Shown here in pieces: positions 17,668 through 26,659 of a stretch of DNA of 64,000 nt. Numbering within the stretch: position 1 is the stretch's first letter; each line of letters starts with the position of its first letter. The notes under the pieces are model-generated. The model had not been told where the DNA came from, ran no database searches, and saw nothing but the letters and a program-made list of their open reading frames with translations. The translations under genes and the position numbers were made by a program. The DNA comes from JANQOH01 sp965200095 (GTDB taxonomy: Bacteria > Pseudomonadota > Alphaproteobacteria > UBA7887): contig OZ241350.1 in NCBI GenBank assembly GCA_965200095.1, positions 248,001-312,000 on the forward strand. Direction: 5' to 3'.

Positions 17668-20607
17668 GTGCCACCCGACCTTTTAGCCGACCTTGCGATG
17701 CTGCCCAAGCCGGGCGACCCCGACGCCGCCGAGCGCGGCCTCGCCGACTGGAGCGCGGCCGCCGGCGCCCCCGACTCGGAGTTCGAGCGCGCGATGCTCG
17801 CCGCCCTGTTCGGCAACGCCCCCTTTCTCGGTCGGTGCGCATTGCGATGGCCGGACTCCTTGCGGGCGGTGTTGCGGAACGGGCCGGACGCGGCGCTGTC
17901 GCATCTGCTCGACGCGCTGGACGACGATGTCGCGGCCGCGCGCGACGACGAGGCGAAAGTCGCGCGTGCGCTGCGGCGCGCCCGGCAGCGTGCGGCGCTC
18001 GTTATCGCCGCCGGGAACATTGCCGCGGTGTGGGACGACCGGCGCGCCGCCGCGGCGCTCACGCGCTTTGCCGACGCGGCCATCGCGCACGCCGTGGACC
18101 ATCTGTTGCGCCAGGCGCGGCGCGGGGGCGAACTCGAGATCCGCGACCCGGACGCCCCGGGGCCGGGCTCCGGGTTCGTCGTGCTGGCGATGGGCAAACT
18201 CGGCGGCGGGGAGCTCAACTATTCGAGCGATGTCGATCTGATCGCTCTCTACGACGCCGATTCGGCGCCGACGACGGGACGCAGGTCGCCGCAGGACATC
18301 TTCGTGAGACTGACCCGGCGTCTGGGCCGGCTGCTCGAGGAGCGCGACGCCGACGGCTACGTCTTCCGCACCGATTTCCGGCTGCGTCCGGACCCCGCGG
18401 CGACGCCGATCGCGGTATCGGTGGCGGCGGCGGAGGGCTATTACGCGAGCCTGGGCCAGAATTGGGAGCGCGCCGCCATGATCAAGGCGCGGCCCGTCGC
18501 CGGAGACCTCGCGGCCGCCGACGCCTTCCTGCGCGCCCTGCGGCCTTTCGTGTGGCGCAAGCACCTCGATTTCGCGGCGATCCGCGATGTCCAGTCGATC
18601 AAGCGGCAGATCCGCCGGCACAATGGCGGGACGGCGGGCGCCGGCCACGACGTCAAATTGGGCCGGGGCGGCATTCGCGAGATCGAGTTCTTCACGCAGA
18701 CCCAGCAGCTCATATGGGGCGGGCGCGACCCGTCGCTCCGCGCCAGAGACACGGGGACGGCGCTGGACGCGCTCGCGGCGGCGGGTCGCGTCGGCGTCGG
18801 CGAAGCGAGGGAACTGGTCGAATCATACTGGTATCTGCGCCGCGTCGAGCACCGCCTGCAAATGGTCGAGGACCGGCAGACCCATCGCCTGCCCGAAGGG
18901 GAAAGCGAGCTGGCGCGCATCGCCGCCTTCCTCGGCGACCGGGACGCCGACTCCTTCCTTGCGGCGCTGCGCCGGCATCTGGACCGTGTGGCGCAGCATT
19001 GCGAGGAGCTGTTCGACGATGCGGCGCCGCTCGGCGCCCGTCTTCCCGGCGGCGGCAATCTGGTGTTCACGAACGCCGACCCCGATCCCGAAACCCTGGA
19101 GACGCTGCGGCGCATGGGGTTCGCCGAAGCCGAGTCGATTTCCGCCGCGATCCGCGGGTGGCACCACGGCCGGATGGCGGCGACCCGCAGCGCCCGCGCC
19201 CGGGAACTGCTGACGGAACTGACGCCGGGCCTGCTCGAGGCGCTCTCCGACACGGCGAATCCCGACCAGGCCTTCGTGAGTTTCGACGCCTTTCTGCGTC
19301 GGCTATCGGCGGGGGTGCAGCTGTTCTCGCTGTTCGCCGCCCGCCCGGCGCTGCTCGGCCTCATCGCCGAGATCGTCGGCAGCGCGCCGCGCATCGCGCG
19401 CCACCTCGGCGCCCATGCCGACAGCCTCGACGCGGTTCTGACCGAGGGTTTCTTCGACGATTTGCCCGATCTCGCGGAGCGCCGGCGCTCCCTCGCCGGG
19501 GCGCTCAAGGCGGCCGCCGATCTCCAGGACCGCCTCGAAATCGCGCGCAAATGGACGGCGGAAGCGAAGTTCCGCGTAAGCGTCCAGCAATTGCTCGGGA
19601 AACGAACGGCGCACGAGGCGGGACCGGCCCTGAGCGATATTGCGGACACCGCGGTGGAGGCGATGCTGGACGCGGTCGGCGACGAATTCGCCGCCCGCCA
19701 CGGGCGTTTCGCCGACGGCGGCCTGGCGGCGATCGGATTCGGCAAGGCGGGCAGCCGCATGTTGTCGCGCGGCTCCGACCTCGATCTCGGCTTCGTCTAC
19801 GACGGCGCGGGGGCCACGGCGTCGGACGGTCGACGCGGCCTCGCCCCGCCCGCCTATTACGCGCGCCTCGGTCAGCGCCTGATCACCGCGCTGTCGGCGC
19901 AATCGGGGGCCGGAATGTTGTATAATGTCGATATGCGCTTGCGCCCGATGGGCGCCGACGGCCCCCTTGCGAGCGATATCGCCGCCTTTGAGCGCTACTA
20001 CCGCGAAAGCGCCTGGACGTGGGAGGAAATGGCGCTGACCCGCGCCCGGGTCGTCTGCGGGCCGCCGGCCCTCGCGGCGCGTCTTCGGGCGTCGATCGAA
20101 GCGGTCCTGACCCGCCCGCGCGACCCCGGCCGGCTGGCGCGCGAAGTCGCGGACATGCGCAGCCGCGTCTTCGCCGAACACGGAACCGACGACCCGCTGG
20201 ACATAAAGCATGTCCGCGGGGGTCTCTTCGAGCTCGAGTTCATCGCCCAGTTCCTGCTGTTGCGCGAGGCGCATCGCCACCCGGAAGCGCTTCGCGCCGA
20301 CACGCGCGAGGCCTTTCTGGCGCTGCGCGGCGCCGGCGTGTTGCGCCGCGACGAAACGGAGACGCTGACGGGCGCCTGCGACCTGTATTACGATGTTCAG
20401 GCCATGCTGCGGTTGAGCGTGAGCGGGCGGCTGGAGGAGGACGCGGCGCCCGAAGGGCTGCGGCGGATCCTGGCGCGCGCGGGCGGCGTCGGCGACTTCG
20501 CCGCCCTCAGGCGGAAACTGGCGCGCGTTCAGGCCCGGGTGCGCGCGCTGTTCGAATCGCTGATAGAATCCGCGGCGGACCATGAGGAGGGAGACAACCG
20601 ACGATGA
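17668..20607 (+). CDS. glnE: Bifunctional glutamine synthetase adenylyltransferase/adenylyl-removing enzyme GlnE
   Basis: GlnE adenylylates and deadenylylates glutamine synthetase in response to PII, so it links to the glnK gene at 36.3 kb. The product is 979 residues from the GTG at 17668; an ATG at 17602 would add 22 poor-quality residues. Two nucleotidyltransferase domains are visible. The first has VLAMGKLGGGELNYSSDVDL near residue 170 and the second has IGFGKAGSRMLSRGSDLDLG near residue 690, each with the paired acidic residues of the fold. Other signatures include IKARPVAGD, RGGIREIEFFTQTQQL and KHVRGGLFELEFIAQFL. Its stop overlaps the start of bcp by four bases (ATGA), so the two are translationally coupled. 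Confidence 0.95.
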   Translation: MPPDLLADLAMLPKPGDPDAAERGLADWSAAAGAPDSEFERAMLAALFGNAPFLGRCALRWPDSLRAVLRNGPDAALSHLLDALDDDVAAARDDEAKVARALRRARQRAALVIAAGNIAAVWDDRRAAAALTRFADAAIAHAVDHLLRQARRGGELEIRDPDAPGPGSGFVVLAMGKLGGGELNYSSDVDLIALYDADSAPTTGRRSPQDIFVRLTRRLGRLLEERDADGYVFRTDFRLRPDPAATPIAVSVAAAEGYYASLGQNWERAAMIKARPVAGDLAAADAFLRALRPFVWRKHLDFAAIRDVQSIKRQIRRHNGGTAGAGHDVKLGRGGIREIEFFTQTQQLIWGGRDPSLRARDTGTALDALAAAGRVGVGEARELVESYWYLRRVEHRLQMVEDRQTHRLPEGESELARIAAFLGDRDADSFLAALRRHLDRVAQHCEELFDDAAPLGARLPGGGNLVFTNADPDPETLETLRRMGFAEAESISAAIRGWHHGRMAATRSARARELLTELTPGLLEALSDTANPDQAFVSFDAFLRRLSAGVQLFSLFAARPALLGLIAEIVGSAPRIARHLGAHADSLDAVLTEGFFDDLPDLAERRRSLAGALKAAADLQDRLEIARKWTAEAKFRVSVQQLLGKRTAHEAGPALSDIADTAVEAMLDAVGDEFAARHGRFADGGLAAIGFGKAGSRMLSRGSDLDLGFVYDGAGATASDGRRGLAPPAYYARLGQRLITALSAQSGAGMLYNVDMRLRPMGADGPLASDIAAFERYYRESAWTWEEMALTRARVVCGPPALAARLRASIEAVLTRPRDPGRLAREVADMRSRVFAEHGTDDPLDIKHVRGGLFELEFIAQFLLLREAHRHPEALRADTREAFLALRGAGVLRRDETETLTGACDLYYDVQAMLRLSVSGRLEEDAAPEGLRRILARAGGVGDFAALRRKLARVQARVRALFESLIESAADHEEGDNRR

Positions 20608-21077
20608 CCCGGATGCCCGCGGCAGGCGACGCCGCCCCCGGTTTCGACCTTCCGACCGACGGCGGCGGCGCCGTTTCGCTGGAATCGCTCCGGGGGCGCA
20701 ACGTGGTCCTCTATTTCTACCCTCGGGACGACACCAGCGGTTGCACGAAGGAAGCGGTGGGGTTCAGCGAGAAGACCGACGATTTCAAGGCCGCCGGCGC
20801 GGTCGTCCTCGGCGCGTCGAAGGACCCGGTCCGCAGCCACGACAAATTCGTGGCCAAACACGGCCTCAAGGTGCGCCTCTTGTCCGACGAGGCGGGGACG
20901 TTGTGCGAGGATTACGGCGTCTGGGTGGAGAAGAGCATGTACGGCCGGAAATATATGGGCGTGGAGCGCAGCACGTTCCTCATCGACGGCGCCGGGGTTG
21001 TCCGCCGGGTGTGGCGCAAGGTGAAGGTTCCGGGTCACGTCGACGAGGTTCTGGAGGCGGCGCGCGGGCTCGGTTAG
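20604..21077 (+). CDS. bcp: Thioredoxin-dependent peroxiredoxin (Bcp/PrxQ)
   Basis: The 157-residue cytoplasmic peroxidase reduces hydroperoxides with thiol reductant. The peroxidatic Cys is in YFYPRDDTSGCTKEAVGFSE, near residue 47. In most Bcp proteins the residue four positions later is the resolving Cys (CTKEAC); here it is Val, so the enzyme would work as a 1-Cys type or use another Cys, such as the one in GTLCEDYGVW. The motif also has TSGC where TPGC is usual. The start overlaps glnE by four bases and is preceded by a strong GGAGGGAG site. It converges with prfB. Confidence 0.93.
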   Translation: MTRMPAAGDAAPGFDLPTDGGGAVSLESLRGRNVVLYFYPRDDTSGCTKEAVGFSEKTDDFKAAGAVVLGASKDPVRSHDKFVAKHGLKVRLLSDEAGTLCEDYGVWVEKSMYGRKYMGVERSTFLIDGAGVVRRVWRKVKVPGHVDEVLEAARGLG

Positions 21078-22208
21078 GAGGGCGGTTTTTCCCCGGCCGC
21101 GACGCGCTTGTCGCCCACCCGGGCGGCGAGGGCGGCGCTGACGAAAGCGTCGATGTCGCCGTCGAGGACGGCCTGGGCGTTGCCCGTCTCGACCCCGGTC
21201 CGCAGGTCCTTGACCATCCGGTAGGGCTGCAGGACATAGGAACGGATCTGGCTCCCCCAGCCGATGTCGGCCTTGCCGGCTTCGCGGGCCGCCTGTTCCT
21301 CGCGGCGCGCCTGGAGTTCCCGCTCGTAGAGCCGCGCCTGCAACATGCTCATGGCGGCGGCGCGGTTCTTGTGTTGCGAGCGCTCGTTCTGGCATTGCAC
21401 GACGATGCCGGTGGGCAGGTGGGTCATGCGGACGGCCGAATCGGTCTTGTTGACGTGCTGGCCGCCGGCGCCCGAGGAGCGGTAGGTGTCGACGCGCAGG
21501 TCCCTGTCGGCGATTTCGATCCGGATCGAATCGTCGACGACGGGATACACCCACACGCTGGCGAAACTGGTGTGGCGCCGCCCCGAAGCGTCGAAGGGAG
21601 AAATGCGCACGAGGCGATGGACGCCGCTTTCCGTCCGCAGCCATCCATAGGCGTTTTCGCCGCGCAGTTTGACGGTGACGCTCTTGAGGCCGGCTTCCTC
21701 GCCCGGGCTCTCTTCGACGAGCTCGCTCTCGCAACCGTGCGCGGCGGCCCAGCGCAGATACATGCGCAGCAGCATTTCCGCCCAGTCCTGGCTTTCGGCG
21801 CCGCCGGCGCCGGCGTGGATCTCCACGAAACAGTCGTTGCCGTCGGCCTCTCCCGACAGCAGCGCCGCGAGGCCCGCCGCCGTGGCGCGCGTCCGGAGTT
21901 CGGCGAGAGTCTCCGCGCCCTCGGCGATCAGCGCCTCGTCGCCGTCTTCCTCGGCGAGTTCCAGAATCTCGCGGATATCGTCGAGTTCGGCGGCCAGACC
22001 GTCGTATCCGTCGAGCGCGCGGGCGATGCGGTCGCGCTCGCGCATGACGGCGCGCGCGGCGGCGGCGGCGTTCCAGAAGCCGTCTTCGGCCGCCCGCGCG
22101 TCGAGCGCCGCGAGTTCCCGGCGCGCCGCCTCGGGGTCAAAGATGCCTCCTCAGCAGCGCCAGCGACCTCCCGATGTCGTCGACGACCGCCTGATGTTCG
22201 GCGCGCAT
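21074..22208 (-). CDS. prfB: Peptide chain release factor 2 (RF2), programmed +1 frameshift
   Basis: RF2 terminates translation at UGA and UAA. The coding region is split. A 23-codon leader from the ATG at 22208 ends at CTT TGA (TGA complement at 22137-22139), and the rest continues in the +1 frame as LDPEAARRELAALDARAAED. Skipping one base gives 377 residues, the normal RF2 length. The RF2-specific SPF tripeptide is in RLVRISPFDASGRRHTS (about residue 203), and the catalytic GGQ is in SGAGGQHVNKTDSAVR (about residue 249). A gene caller would start instead at an internal ATG at 22045 and lose 54 residues. It follows mrcA on the same strand. Confidence 0.95.
22136..22152 (-). promoter_or_regulatory. 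RF2 autoregulatory frameshift site
   Basis: On the minus strand the order is GAGGAGGCATCTTTGAC: a Shine-Dalgarno-like AGGAGG, a short spacer, then the slippery CTT, the in-frame TGA and a C. This is the classical RF2 recoding signal. When RF2 is scarce the ribosome pauses at TGA and shifts forward by one base, which completes RF2. The arrangement matches the well-known element closely, so I am confident it is functional rather than a lesion. Confidence 0.93.
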
Positions 22209-22253
22209 GTTCGCAACCCCCAACCGTTGGCTGCCGTTGGCTGCGCGGGCGGC

Positions 22254-24659
22254 TCAATACAGCCCGGAATCGAGCGGCGACTCGTCGATCCCGGCCTCGT
22301 CCCCCCCGCCGGCGGCGAAGACGGCGCCCGCCCGGGTCGGCTCGGTCCCCGGCTTGAACGCCTCGACGATTATCCGTTCGCTTTGCGGCGCGGGCAAGAG
22401 GCCGCTGTCGGCGTCGATGCGCACCATCAGAACATTCGCCGGAATGCGAAAGGGCATCGCCGGCGCGCCGCCGGCGGCGGCTTCCATGATCGTCGCGAAG
22501 ACGGGGAGGGCGACGTTCGAGCCGGTCTGGCGCGGCCCCAGGGTGCGGGGGCGGTCGAAGCCGACGAAAACGCCGACGACCAGATCGGGCGAGAAGCCGA
22601 TGAACCAGGCGTCGAAGGAGTCGTTCGACGTGCCTGTCTTTCCGGCGAGCGGGCGCCCGAGGCGCGAGGCGCGGACGCCGGTGCCGCGCTCGACCACGCC
22701 CTTGAGAACCCAGGCGATCTGGAAGGCCGAGGCGGGGTCGGTCACGCGGGGCCTGTCCTCGGTCAGGACGGGGGGGCGCCCGTCGGCCGGCAATTCCGCG
22801 GCGCACAGCGCGCAGGCGCGTCCGTCGCGACGCTCGATGGTCCGTCCGTAGCGGTCCTGGATGCGTTCGATGAAGGCGGGTTCGATCCTCCGCCCGCCAT
22901 TGACGATCATCCCGTAGGCCGCGGTCAGCTGCAAAAGCGTGGTCTCGCCCGCGCCGAGCGCCATCGAAAGGACCTCGGGGAAGTCGCCGATGCCGAAACG
23001 GCGCCCGATCTCGGAGATGCGCGTCGGGCCGAGCCGGTTCGCGAGGCGCACCGTCATGAGATTGCGGGATTTCTCGACCCCCCGCCGCAAGGTGGTGGGG
23101 CCGTAGAACTCCTCGGAATAGTTCTGCGGCTCCCACCGCGGCAGACCGGGTCCCTGGTCGATGCTGATCGGCGCGTCCATGACGATGTCGGCCGGCGTAT
23201 AGCCGTTCTCGAACGCCGCCAGATAGACGAACGGCTTGAAGGCCGACCCCGGTTGTCGCGTCGCCTGGGTCGCCCGGTTGAACTGGCTGCCGCCGAAACT
23301 CCAGCCGCCGCTCATGGCGAGGACCCTGCCGGTGTGGGGGTCGAGCGCGACCGCGGCGCCTTCCACGTCGGGGATCTGGCGCAGGGCGAAGCGCGGCGCC
23401 CGTTCCTCGCCGTCCTCCGGCAGGGCTTCGACGGCCACCGCGTCGCCGACGGCGAGCGCGTCCCCGGGCCGCTCGGGCGCCGCTCCCACCCGCTGGTTTT
23501 CGCGCCAGGGCCGCGCCCACGCCATTTGGGCGAAGGGAATCTCTCCGCGCGTTCCGTCGGCGAAGCCGATCTCCGCCCCGTCTTCGGCGAGGCCGAGGAC
23601 GACGGCAAGACGCCACGGCGCGAGACCGGGCGGCGGCGGAACTTCGGCGAGCGCCGCCGCCCAGTCCCCGTCGGCGTCGACGGCGGCGACCGGCCCGCGC
23701 CAGCCGTGGCGCCGGTCGTAGGCGGCAAGGCCGTCGCGCAAGGCGGCGTCGACGATGGTCTGAAGGCGGGAATCGAGAGTCGTGCGCACCGAAAGGCCGC
23801 CGTCGTAAAGGGCGTCCCAGCCGTAGCGTGAAACCAGGATGCGCCGCGCCTCCTCGGCGAACCAGGGCGCGTCGGCCCGGCGCGACGGGTCGGGCGGGCG
23901 GATGGCGACCGTCTCGGCGCGCGCCGCCTCGGCCCCGGCCGCGTCGATGTAGCCGTCCTCCAGCATCCGCTCGATGACGTAGTCGCGCCGCGCATGGGCC
24001 GCGCGGGGAGCGGTCGCGGGGTTGTAGCGGGACGGCGCCTTGGGAAGCCCGGCGAGAAAGGCGGTTTCCGAGAGCGTGAGCTCGTCGAGCGACTTGTCGA
24101 AATAGTTCAGGGCCGCCGCCGCCACGCCATAGGCGCGGCGGCCGAGATAGATCTGGTTGAGATAGAGCTCGACGATTCGCTGCTTGGAGATCGCGCGCTC
24201 GATCCGCAGCGCCAGCAGCGCCTCGCGAATCTTGCGTTCGATCGAGATGTCGTTCGACAAAAAGAAATTTTTCGCCACTTGCTGGGTGATCGACGATGCG
24301 CCCACCGGCCGCCGCCCGCTGCCGAGATTCGCCAGGTTTTGCAGCACCGCCCGGGCGATGCCGACAGGGTCGACGCCGCGGTGCTCGTAAAACCGCTGGT
24401 CCTCGCTGGACACGAACGCCTCGACCAGGCGCTCCGGCATGGCGTCGACGGGAACGAAAATGCGTCGTTCGTTCGCGAGTTCGGCGAGCAGGCGCCCGTC
24501 CCCGGCGTGCAGCCGCGTCAGCGTCGGAGGATGATAGGCCGCCAGCGCTTCCGGATGCGGGAGGCCGGCATTGTAGCGGTGCGTCGCGACGACGGCGACG
24601 ACAAGGCCGATAACGGCGAGCGCCAGAACGGCGGAAACCGAAGGGGCGAGGATTCGCAT
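22254..24659 (-). CDS. mrcA: Penicillin-binding protein 1A (transglycosylase/transpeptidase)
   Basis: This bifunctional class A enzyme polymerises and cross-links peptidoglycan at the inner membrane. From the ATG at 24659, chosen for its AGGAG four bases upstream, the product is 801 residues; an ATG 16 codons upstream is possible. A single N-terminal membrane helix is followed by the glycosyltransferase domain (SSEDQRFYEHRGVD with the catalytic Glu, GASSITQQVAKNFFLSNDIS, IVELYLNQIYLGRRAYG). The transpeptidase domain has SxxK in RQPGSAFKPFVYL, SxN in EKSRNLMTVRLA, and KTG in LAGKTGTSNDSFDAWF. It precedes prfB, the usual alphaproteobacterial order. Confidence 0.95.
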   Translation of the reverse strand: MRILAPSVSAVLALAVIGLVVAVVATHRYNAGLPHPEALAAYHPPTLTRLHAGDGRLLAELANERRIFVPVDAMPERLVEAFVSSEDQRFYEHRGVDPVGIARAVLQNLANLGSGRRPVGASSITQQVAKNFFLSNDISIERKIREALLALRIERAISKQRIVELYLNQIYLGRRAYGVAAAALNYFDKSLDELTLSETAFLAGLPKAPSRYNPATAPRAAHARRDYVIERMLEDGYIDAAGAEAARAETVAIRPPDPSRRADAPWFAEEARRILVSRYGWDALYDGGLSVRTTLDSRLQTIVDAALRDGLAAYDRRHGWRGPVAAVDADGDWAAALAEVPPPPGLAPWRLAVVLGLAEDGAEIGFADGTRGEIPFAQMAWARPWRENQRVGAAPERPGDALAVGDAVAVEALPEDGEERAPRFALRQIPDVEGAAVALDPHTGRVLAMSGGWSFGGSQFNRATQATRQPGSAFKPFVYLAAFENGYTPADIVMDAPISIDQGPGLPRWEPQNYSEEFYGPTTLRRGVEKSRNLMTVRLANRLGPTRISEIGRRFGIGDFPEVLSMALGAGETTLLQLTAAYGMIVNGGRRIEPAFIERIQDRYGRTIERRDGRACALCAAELPADGRPPVLTEDRPRVTDPASAFQIAWVLKGVVERGTGVRASRLGRPLAGKTGTSNDSFDAWFIGFSPDLVVGVFVGFDRPRTLGPRQTGSNVALPVFATIMEAAAGGAPAMPFRIPANVLMVRIDADSGLLPAPQSERIIVEAFKPGTEPTRAGAVFAAGGGDEAGIDESPLDSGLY

Positions 24660-24980
24660 CGCACTCCTGACGCCGCGCGCCGGACGGCGAAAACCACGTC
24701 GATTCAACGACCGTTCGCCTCCCTGTCAAGCGACGGCAAGCCGCGGTCTGTCCGGTGTCGACCGGCGGTTCTCGCTATGGCGACGTTGTTCCCCCGTGCG
24801 CGTCGCCGTGTCCGAAGGCGTCGCTACGCAAGGCGGGCCTTGTCGCCTCGCGAGACGATCGTCGCAACCGTCGTCGCCTCAGCCCGTGCCGCCGTCGAAC
24901 TCCTGCAGGTCGCGTCCGCCTCGACGGGCGCCGGCAGGGGAAGCCGGCGCGCCGCGGGATATGGGGTCGGGGCAAGGGCT
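24660..24980. other. Intergenic stretch, no gene seen
   Basis: This 321-base gap between the mrcA start and tRNA-Leu has no credible reading frame on either strand. A TTCTCGCTATGGCGACG segment at 24768-24784 resembles a fragment at the edge of the IS-like element near 53 kb, but the match is short. The mrcA promoter should lie at its left end. In many relatives an amidase gene and rne lie upstream of mrcA; neither is here. Confidence 0.5.
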
Positions 24981-25066
24981 TGGTGCCCGCTCCCGGATTC
25001 GAACCGGGACGGCGCAAGGCCGCGGGATTTTAAGTCCCGTGCGTCTACCAGTTCCGCCAAGCGGGC
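24981..25066 (-). tRNA. tRNA-Leu (TAA)
   Basis: The 86-base gene includes the encoded CCA. The acceptor stem GCCCGCT pairs with AGCGGGC, the anticodon stem CGGGA with TCCCG around CTTAAAA (anticodon TAA), and the T stem CCCGG with CCGGG around TTCGAAT. The long variable arm marks it as class II. Its first base is also the last base of the cinA stop codon (25066), so the tRNA follows cinA with a one-base overlap and may be cut out of the cinA transcript. Confidence 0.96.
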
Positions 25067-25827
25067 TAGTCTTTCATCTCAGGGTCGCCGCCCAGGTCTC
25101 CGACGAGGCGCACGAGTTCGGCGACCGCGGAATCGAGGCGCGCGGCGTCCATCCCGCGCAACACCAGGTTCGAGCCGTGGCGCCCCACCTGGTAAAACGG
25201 ATAACTCCCCATGTCGATGTCGGGATAGCGCGTCTGAAGGTCCTTGAGCGGCCCCGCGAGGGTGCCTTCGGGGAGCCAGGCCGTCACCGTGCGCGAGATG
25301 AGCGGGTCGCCGCCGGGAATGGCCTCGAGAGCGGCTTCCAGCATCGCCTTCATGATCGACGGCACGCCGGCGAGGACGAAGACGTTCTCCATGCGAAAGC
25401 CCGGCGCCCCGGATACGGCGTTCTCGACCAGGGCCGCGCCTTCGGGCGTATAGGCCATGCGCAGGCGCGCCTCGTTGACCTCGATGTTGCGGGCGCGGAA
25501 CTGTTCTTCGAGGATGGCGCGCGCCTGCGGGTTGAGAATGAGCGGAACGCCGAACGCTTCGGCGACGCATTCGGCGGTGATGTCGTCGTGCGTCGGGCCG
25601 ATGCCGCCGGTGGTGAATACATAGTCGTAGATGCGGCGGGTTTCGTTGAGGGCGCCGACGATCATCGGCTTGAGGTCGGGGATGACCCGCGCTTCGGCGA
25701 GCCGCACGCCGCGCTCGGCGAGACGCCGGGCGATGTAGTTCAGATTCGAGTCCGGAGTCCGGCCGGACAGGATCTCGTTGCCGATGATGAGCGCGCAGGC
25801 GCTCGGCTGCTGTGCGGTTTCGGTCAT
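25066..25827 (-). CDS. CinA N-terminal-type molybdopterin-binding domain protein
   Basis: The 253-residue protein corresponds to the N-terminal (MoaB/Mog-like) half of CinA, often annotated competence/damage-inducible protein A. Signatures are LIIGNEILSGRTPDSNLNYI near the start and VFTTGGIGPTHDDITAECVA near residue 80, followed by ENVFVLAGVPSIMKAMLEAA. The C-terminal nicotinamide-nucleotide amidase domain of full CinA is absent, as is common in alphaproteobacteria. I chose the ATG at 25827 because the fold begins eleven residues later. It diverges from sfsA across 94 bases and ends on the first base of tRNA-Leu. Confidence 0.9.
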   Translation of the reverse strand: MTETAQQPSACALIIGNEILSGRTPDSNLNYIARRLAERGVRLAEARVIPDLKPMIVGALNETRRIYDYVFTTGGIGPTHDDITAECVAEAFGVPLILNPQARAILEEQFRARNIEVNEARLRMAYTPEGAALVENAVSGAPGFRMENVFVLAGVPSIMKAMLEAALEAIPGGDPLISRTVTAWLPEGTLAGPLKDLQTRYPDIDMGSYPFYQVGRHGSNLVLRGMDAARLDSAVAELVRLVGDLGGDPEMKD

Positions 25828-25921
25828 GGCGTCTCGATCCGGGCGTCGCCTTTCGGACGGCACCATAGCCGACGCGGCCGCCGCTTGCGACAGATTCGCG
25901 CCGCGCCTATGTAGCGCGACG

Positions 25922-26617
25922 ATGGAATTCCCCGACCCTCTCGTGCGCGGGCGCCTGATCCGGCGCTACAAGCGCTTTCTCGCCGATGTCGAGCTGTCGG
26001 ACGGGCGGCGGGAGACGGCGCATGTGGCGAATCCGGGAGCGATGACCGGCCTCGCCGAACCCGGCGCGGAGATCTGGCTGGCGCCGGCGCGCAACCCGGC
26101 GCGGAAATTGCGCTGGTCGTGGGTGCTGGTCCGCGCGGAGGGAGCGCTGGTCGGGGTGGACACGTCGCTGCCCAACGCCCTCGTCGCCGAGGCGTTGCGC
26201 GAGGGGCGGATTCCGGAGCTTGCGGGCTATGCGCGGACGCGCCGCGAAGTGCGCTACGGCGAGCGTTCGCGCATCGACCTGCTGCTGGAAGACGATACGC
26301 GCGGCGACTGCCATGTCGAGGTGAAGAACGTGCATCTGAAGCGCGGCGCGGGCGCGGCGTTCCCCGACGCGACGACGAAGCGCGGGGCGCGGCATATGAG
26401 CGAGTTGTCGCGCCTCGCCGCGGCCGGGCGGCGCGCCGTCGTCTTCTATGCGGTGCAGCGTGCGGATTGCCGCGATTTCCGGGTGGCGGACGACATCGAT
26501 CCCGCCTATGACGCCGCCTTTGCGGCGGCGCGCGCGGCGGGCGTCGAGGCGCTGTGCTACGGATGCCGCGTGACGGAGGAGGCGATCGTTCTCGACGCGC
26601 CGATGCCGATCGCGTAG
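25922..26617 (+). CDS. sfsA: DNA/RNA nuclease SfsA family protein
   Basis: The 231-residue protein belongs to the SfsA family, named for sugar fermentation stimulation and later linked to a nuclease-like fold. The N-terminal OB-like part shows RGRLIRRYKRFLADVELSDG and TAHVANPGAMTGL. The nuclease-like core has RSRIDLLLEDDTRGDCHVEV with acidic residues, then KNVHLKRGAGAAFPDATTKR and GARHMSELSRLAAAGRRAVV. The ATG at 25922 gives the family-standard start. It begins a plus-strand run with map and radC. The cellular role is uncertain in general. Confidence 0.92.
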   Translation: MEFPDPLVRGRLIRRYKRFLADVELSDGRRETAHVANPGAMTGLAEPGAEIWLAPARNPARKLRWSWVLVRAEGALVGVDTSLPNALVAEALREGRIPELAGYARTRREVRYGERSRIDLLLEDDTRGDCHVEVKNVHLKRGAGAAFPDATTKRGARHMSELSRLAAAGRRAVVFYAVQRADCRDFRVADDIDPAYDAAFAAARAAGVEALCYGCRVTEEAIVLDAPMPIA

Positions 26618-26659
26618 GGAATGCGCCGGGATGGACGCGAGAACCGACAGACGGGCGAT

